From contig DKEX01000014.1 in assembly GCA_002452295.1 (NCBI GenBank), positions 185-41,561 of the forward strand: a stretch of 41,377 bases of DNA. The letters are read 5' to 3'. The notes under the pieces were generated by a model that had not been told where the DNA came from, searched no databases, and saw only the letters and a program-made list of their open reading frames with translations. Positions 38,612-41,377 of this stretch are shown here, one piece after another (position 1 is the stretch's first letter; each line of letters begins with the position of its first letter). The stretch comes from Firmicutes bacterium UBA6811. Lineage in GTDB: Bacteria; Bacillota; SHA-98; UBA4971. The translations under genes were made by a program, and so were the position numbers.

Positions 38612-40420
38612 TCAGACCTTCTCCTCTATGTCCCTCACGACCCGGGCCTTGAAGTCGGCCAGCGACATCGGGCCGAGGTCGCCCTTGCCGCGCGACCGCA
38701 CCGAGACCGTCCCCTCTCCGGCCTCCCTGTCCCCGGCCACCAGCATGTAGGGCACCTTCTCGAGCTGCGCCTCGCGGATCTTGTACCCCATCTTCTCGCT
38801 GCGGTCGTCCACCTCGACCCGGACTCTCGCCTCCATGAGGTCCGCAGCGACCTTCCTTGCATAGTCGATGTGGCGGTCGGCTATGGGGATGACGCGCACC
38901 TGCACGGGCGCAAGCCACACGGGAAACGCGCCCGCATAATGCTCGATGAGACCGGCCACGAACCGCTCCATGGACCCGAGGACGGTCCTGTGGATCATCA
39001 CGGGCCTGTGCGGGGCGTTGTCCTCGCCGATATACTCGATGTCGAACCGCTCCGGCAGGTTGAAGTCCACCTGGATGGTGGGGCCCTGCCAGCCGCGGCC
39101 GAGGGCGTCCTTGACCTTCACATCTATCGCCGGGCCGTAGAACTTGGCCTCGCCCTCCATCCTCGCGTGGGGAAGGCCCTTCCGCTCGAGGGCCGCCACC
39201 AGCGCGCCCTCGGCGAGGTCCCACACCTCGTCGGACCCGACGTACTTCTCCTTGTTGGCCGGGTCGCGCACCGAAAGCTCCATGTCGTAGTCCTTGTAGC
39301 CGAAGGACTTCATCATGAACTGGACCAGGTCGATGACCCCGACGAGCTCGTCCTCGAGCTGGTCAGGGCGCATGAAGAGGTGCGCGTCGTCCTGGGTGAA
39401 CCCGCGGACGCGGAGCATCCCGTGGAGCACGCCGCTGCGCTCGTAGCGGTACACCGTGCCGAGCTCGGCCCACCTGATGGGCAGGTCGCGGTAGGAGCGC
39501 GTGCGAGTCTTGTACATGAGGATGTGGAACGGGCAGTTCATGGGCTTGAGGAGGTACTCCACGCCGTCTATATCGATGGGGGAGTACATGTTCTCCCGGT
39601 ACCAGCCCCAGTGGCCGGATATCTCCCACAGGTCGCGGCGGGCGATGTGGGGCGAGTATACCAGCTGGTAGCCGCGCTTTAAGTGCTCGTCGCGCCAGAA
39701 GTCCTCGATCACCTTGCGGATGATGCCGCCTTTCGGGTGCCAGTATACGAGGCCTGCCCCGGCCTCCTCATGGAGGCTGAAGATGTCAAGCTCCTTGCCC
39801 AGCTTCCGGTGGTCGCGCTTCTCTGCCTCCTCCAGGAGGTGCAGGTGCGCCTCGAGCTCGACGGCGCTCGGGAAGGCTGTACCGTAGATGCGCTGGAGCA
39901 TCTTGCGCTTCTCGTCGCCGCGCCAGTAAGCCCCGGCAACGCTGAGCAGCTTGAATGCCCGGAGCTGGCCGGTGGAGGCGAGGTGCGGCCCACGGCAGAG
40001 GTCCACGAACTCGCCCTGCCGGTAGATGCTGACCACTTCGTCTTCAGGGAGGTCCTCGATGAGCTCGAGCTTGTAAGGCTCGTCGAGCTCCCGGAAGAGC
40101 CGGACCGCCTCATCGCGCGGGATCTCCTCGCGCACTATGGGCAGGTCCTCGGCGACGATCTTGTGCATTTCCTCCTCGATGTGGCCGAGATCGTCCAGGG
40201 TAAACGGCTCGGGCTTATCGAAGTCGTAGTAGAACCCGTTCTCGATGGCCGGCCCGATGGCCAGCTTCACCCCAGGAAAAATGCGCTTTGCGGCCTGGGC
40301 CATGACGTGGGCCGTGGAGTGCCGCAGGATCTCGCGGCCTTCGCTGGTGCCGAGATCAACGGATACTTTCGCGTCGCGCGCCTTCTTCGCATCGTTCGCC
40401 TTGACGGCTGGTTGAGCCAT
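38612..40420 (-). CDS. thrS: Threonyl-tRNA synthetase lacking the TGS domain
   Basis: 602 aa, against about 640 for the usual bacterial enzyme. After a 26-residue Lys/Ala/Asp-rich lead, the protein begins directly with the editing (N2) domain: HSTAH at 34-38 and GPAIENGFYYDFD. The approximately 60-residue N-terminal TGS domain is missing, and the upstream sequence does not encode it in any frame. The class II core is intact (MNCPFHILMYK, YERSGVLHGMLRVRGFTQDD, PHRPVMIHRTVLGSMERF), as is the anticodon-binding domain. ATG 40420 follows GAGGTGACGC. Expression is under a threonine T-box. Confidence 0.97.
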   Translation of the reverse strand: MAQPAVKANDAKKARDAKVSVDLGTSEGREILRHSTAHVMAQAAKRIFPGVKLAIGPAIENGFYYDFDKPEPFTLDDLGHIEEEMHKIVAEDLPIVREEIPRDEAVRLFRELDEPYKLELIEDLPEDEVVSIYRQGEFVDLCRGPHLASTGQLRAFKLLSVAGAYWRGDEKRKMLQRIYGTAFPSAVELEAHLHLLEEAEKRDHRKLGKELDIFSLHEEAGAGLVYWHPKGGIIRKVIEDFWRDEHLKRGYQLVYSPHIARRDLWEISGHWGWYRENMYSPIDIDGVEYLLKPMNCPFHILMYKTRTRSYRDLPIRWAELGTVYRYERSGVLHGMLRVRGFTQDDAHLFMRPDQLEDELVGVIDLVQFMMKSFGYKDYDMELSVRDPANKEKYVGSDEVWDLAEGALVAALERKGLPHARMEGEAKFYGPAIDVKVKDALGRGWQGPTIQVDFNLPERFDIEYIGEDNAPHRPVMIHRTVLGSMERFVAGLIEHYAGAFPVWLAPVQVRVIPIADRHIDYARKVAADLMEARVRVEVDDRSEKMGYKIREAQLEKVPYMLVAGDREAGEGTVSVRSRGKGDLGPMSLADFKARVVRDIEEKV

Positions 40421-40534
40421 TCTTGCGTCACCTCAGTTTCTTTCGTTACTCGTGCCTCTCCCGGAGCCCTGAGCAAAACACCCGAAACGCCCTGCATCCC
40501 CTGGGCGGCGTCAGCCTACCCTGGCGCCCTCCAG

Positions 40535-40893
40535 AAACAGAAACCCCCGGCCCTGGAAAAGTCCAGGGACGGGGGATGCTCCCGCGGTTCCACCCTGATT
40601 GGCATCGTCCGCTGAGGCTCCGGCCCTGCGACCGCCGGGTCGCAAGGCTGCAGGCCGTCCGCGACTGTGGCGCCGCAGCCGGCGCGGCAGACAACGCCCT
40701 CTTTAGAATGCACGTTAACGGGTGCGGCCGTCGCAGGCTACTTGCACCGTGCCGGGCGCTTTCACCGCGAGGCTCGAAGGGGGTTTTCGGCGCTGCGTTG
40801 CCAGCAGGGGCTTCCAGCCGCCGACCCCCGCTCTCTCTCGGGCGCTCCGCCTACTCGTCCTTCTCATCGCCATAGCTGGACAATTCACTTGTT
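40535..40893 (-). promoter_or_regulatory. Threonine T-box leader (specifier ACC) with terminator
   Basis: The T-box AGGGTGGAACCGCGG lies at 40596-40582. The terminator pairs CCCCCGTCCCTGG with CCAGGGCCGGGGG and runs into TTTCTGTTTC (40576-40535). The stem I specifier loop GAAA-ACC-CCCTTCGAGCC puts ACC (Thr) at 40784-40782. This agrees with thrS, which starts about 115 bases after the terminator. Confidence 0.94.
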
Positions 40894-40899
40894 ACCGCA

Positions 40900-40928
40900 A
40901 TTATAGAGAACCTGCCCCGTCCTGTCAA
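40900..40928 (-). promoter_or_regulatory. SigA promoter of thrS
   Basis: Perfect TTGACA (40928-40923), a 17-base spacer and TATAAT (40905-40900). The start is predicted near 40893. Confidence 0.93.
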
Positions 40929-40970
40929 GGCCGGGAAATGAGCTGCGAGACAGCCGGGACACAGTGGGCA

Positions 40971-41171
40971 ATCCACCACCGGACAGTTCGCCAACTACCG
41001 GCTAATACTGCTCTGTGAGGTATGCATCCCTTGGAAGAGCTACGCCGTCAAAGGCCGCCAAGGCCGGGAGTCGGCCTGCCAAATGGCCCTGCCAGACCCG
41101 CCAAACCGGATGGCATTCCGTATCTGACAAAGCAGTACTGATCCGCCACCGGCCAATTCGCCAGCCGCTGG
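40971..41171. repeat. Imperfect 31-base direct repeat
   Basis: Copies at 40971-41001 and 41141-41171, both of the form ATCCrCCACCGGmCArTTCGC and continuing similarly, agree at 24 of 31 positions. Between them lie roughly complementary AATACTGCT and AGCAGTACT. No gene was found between thrS and the outer-membrane-protein-like gene (40929-41213). Confidence 0.5.
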
Positions 41172-41213
41172 ATGATCCGCCGGCTGCAGGAACGACAGAG
41201 CCTCGACCACGAC

Positions 41214-41245
41214 GGAGCCCCTTTCCGACCGTGGAAAGGGGCTCC
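41214..41245 (-). terminator. Terminator-like hairpin after the right-edge gene
   Basis: Perfect 13-bp GGAGCCCCTTTCC/GGAAAGGGGCTCC with a 6-base loop. It has no T-run but is well placed to end minus-strand transcription from the partial gene. Confidence 0.55.
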
Positions 41246-41307
41246 GCTCTCGCGTTCGTTGCCGTGGGAATTCGGAGCACTGAGGAGCCGCTCCGAATCT
41301 CGGAGGC

Positions 41308-41377
41308 TTAGAACTCTATGCTCAGCGAGAGCCTGTGGGAGTCGGGGAGCAAGTTATGGGTCTGGTATGCGTAGTCC
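41308..41377 (-). CDS. C-terminus of a putative outer-membrane beta-barrel protein (partial)
   Basis: Only the last 22 residues are visible, read from codon position 41376 to TAA at 41310-41308. They start DYAYQT and end SHRLSLSIEF. The alternating hydrophobic pattern with a terminal Phe (F at -1, I at -3, L at -5, L at -7) is the C-terminal beta-strand signature of BamA-assembled outer-membrane proteins. The DYAY...HRLSLSI.F form recalls PorV/UPF0164-type proteins. The codon content is like its neighbours. With 22 residues the family is tentative. Confidence 0.45.
   Translation of the reverse strand, partial: DYAYQTHNLLPDSHRLSLSIEF

Noticed and set aside
37992..39224. Minus-strand open frame of 410 codons spanning the thrS 3' half and the infC leader
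   Set aside because: It runs out of frame through thrS, a promoter and a terminator; Arg/Gly-rich composition without motifs.
41214..41245. Possible CRISPR repeat or attachment site at the right-edge hairpin
   Set aside because: A single copy only; the position after a stop codon fits a terminator-like hairpin.

Overview
The window is about 41 kb of high-GC chromosomal DNA, almost entirely housekeeping. The gene set points to a spore-forming Bacillota (Firmicutes) of the Clostridia or Limnochordia kind. Evidence includes BofC-, YunB-, SpoIIM-, YqzL- and YtpB-type genes, three T-box leaders, a CIRCE-controlled groESL, and the infC-rpmI-rplT / pheST / zapA / cvpA / polX / mutS2 neighbourhood typical of that phylum. 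Two hints suggest a two-membrane (diderm) envelope. The right edge encodes a C-terminus ending like an outer-membrane beta-barrel strand, and the peptide-binding protein has a signal peptide without a lipobox. The exact taxon cannot be read from the sequence.

Layout. 1-6.5 kb (minus strand): DUF2905, recO and a DUF4342 protein, then a glycine T-box that reads a SpoIIM-family gene, glyQ and glyS, with ppdK cut by the left edge. 6.7-12.1 kb (plus): a PrsW-type protease, yebC, a BofC-like gene behind a sigma-G-like promoter, CIRCE-groES-groEL with a terminator, and a truncated secreted-protein gene. 12-15.3 kb (minus): a PsiE-like membrane protein, yunB and tyrS. 15.3-17.7 kb (plus): a class A penicillin-binding protein. 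17.7-21.6 kb (minus): mutS2, a protein with an exonuclease-X-like C-terminal domain, and a DUF421 gene with a consensus sigma-G promoter. 21.8-22.8 kb (plus): a polyprenyl diphosphate synthase. 22.8-30.4 kb (minus): opp permease and binding-protein genes without ATPases, zapA, cvpA, polX and a YtpB-like terpene synthase. 30.5-41 kb (minus): a phenylalanine T-box operon tlyA-pheS-pheT, an orphan HEARO/omega-RNA-like element, yqzL, a TrmH-family methyltransferase, rplT, rpmI, infC (AUC start, attenuated leader) and thrS behind a threonine T-box.

The T-box specifiers can be read as GGC (Gly), UUC (Phe) and ACC (Thr), and each matches the synthetase downstream. Two of those operons carry an extra leading gene that is not a synthetase. 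Two synthetases are reduced: ThrS has no TGS domain and PheT has no OB-fold tRNA-binding domain.

The most novel-looking points are the orphan, multiply folded omega-RNA-like element at 35.5-35.7 kb; the divergent pair of sigma-G-type promoters serving a DUF421 gene and a prenyl synthase that converges on a YtpB homologue, which suggests a forespore terpenoid module; and the T-box operons led by tlyA and a SpoIIM-family gene. No CRISPR array, complete transposase, prophage, tRNA or rRNA gene was seen.
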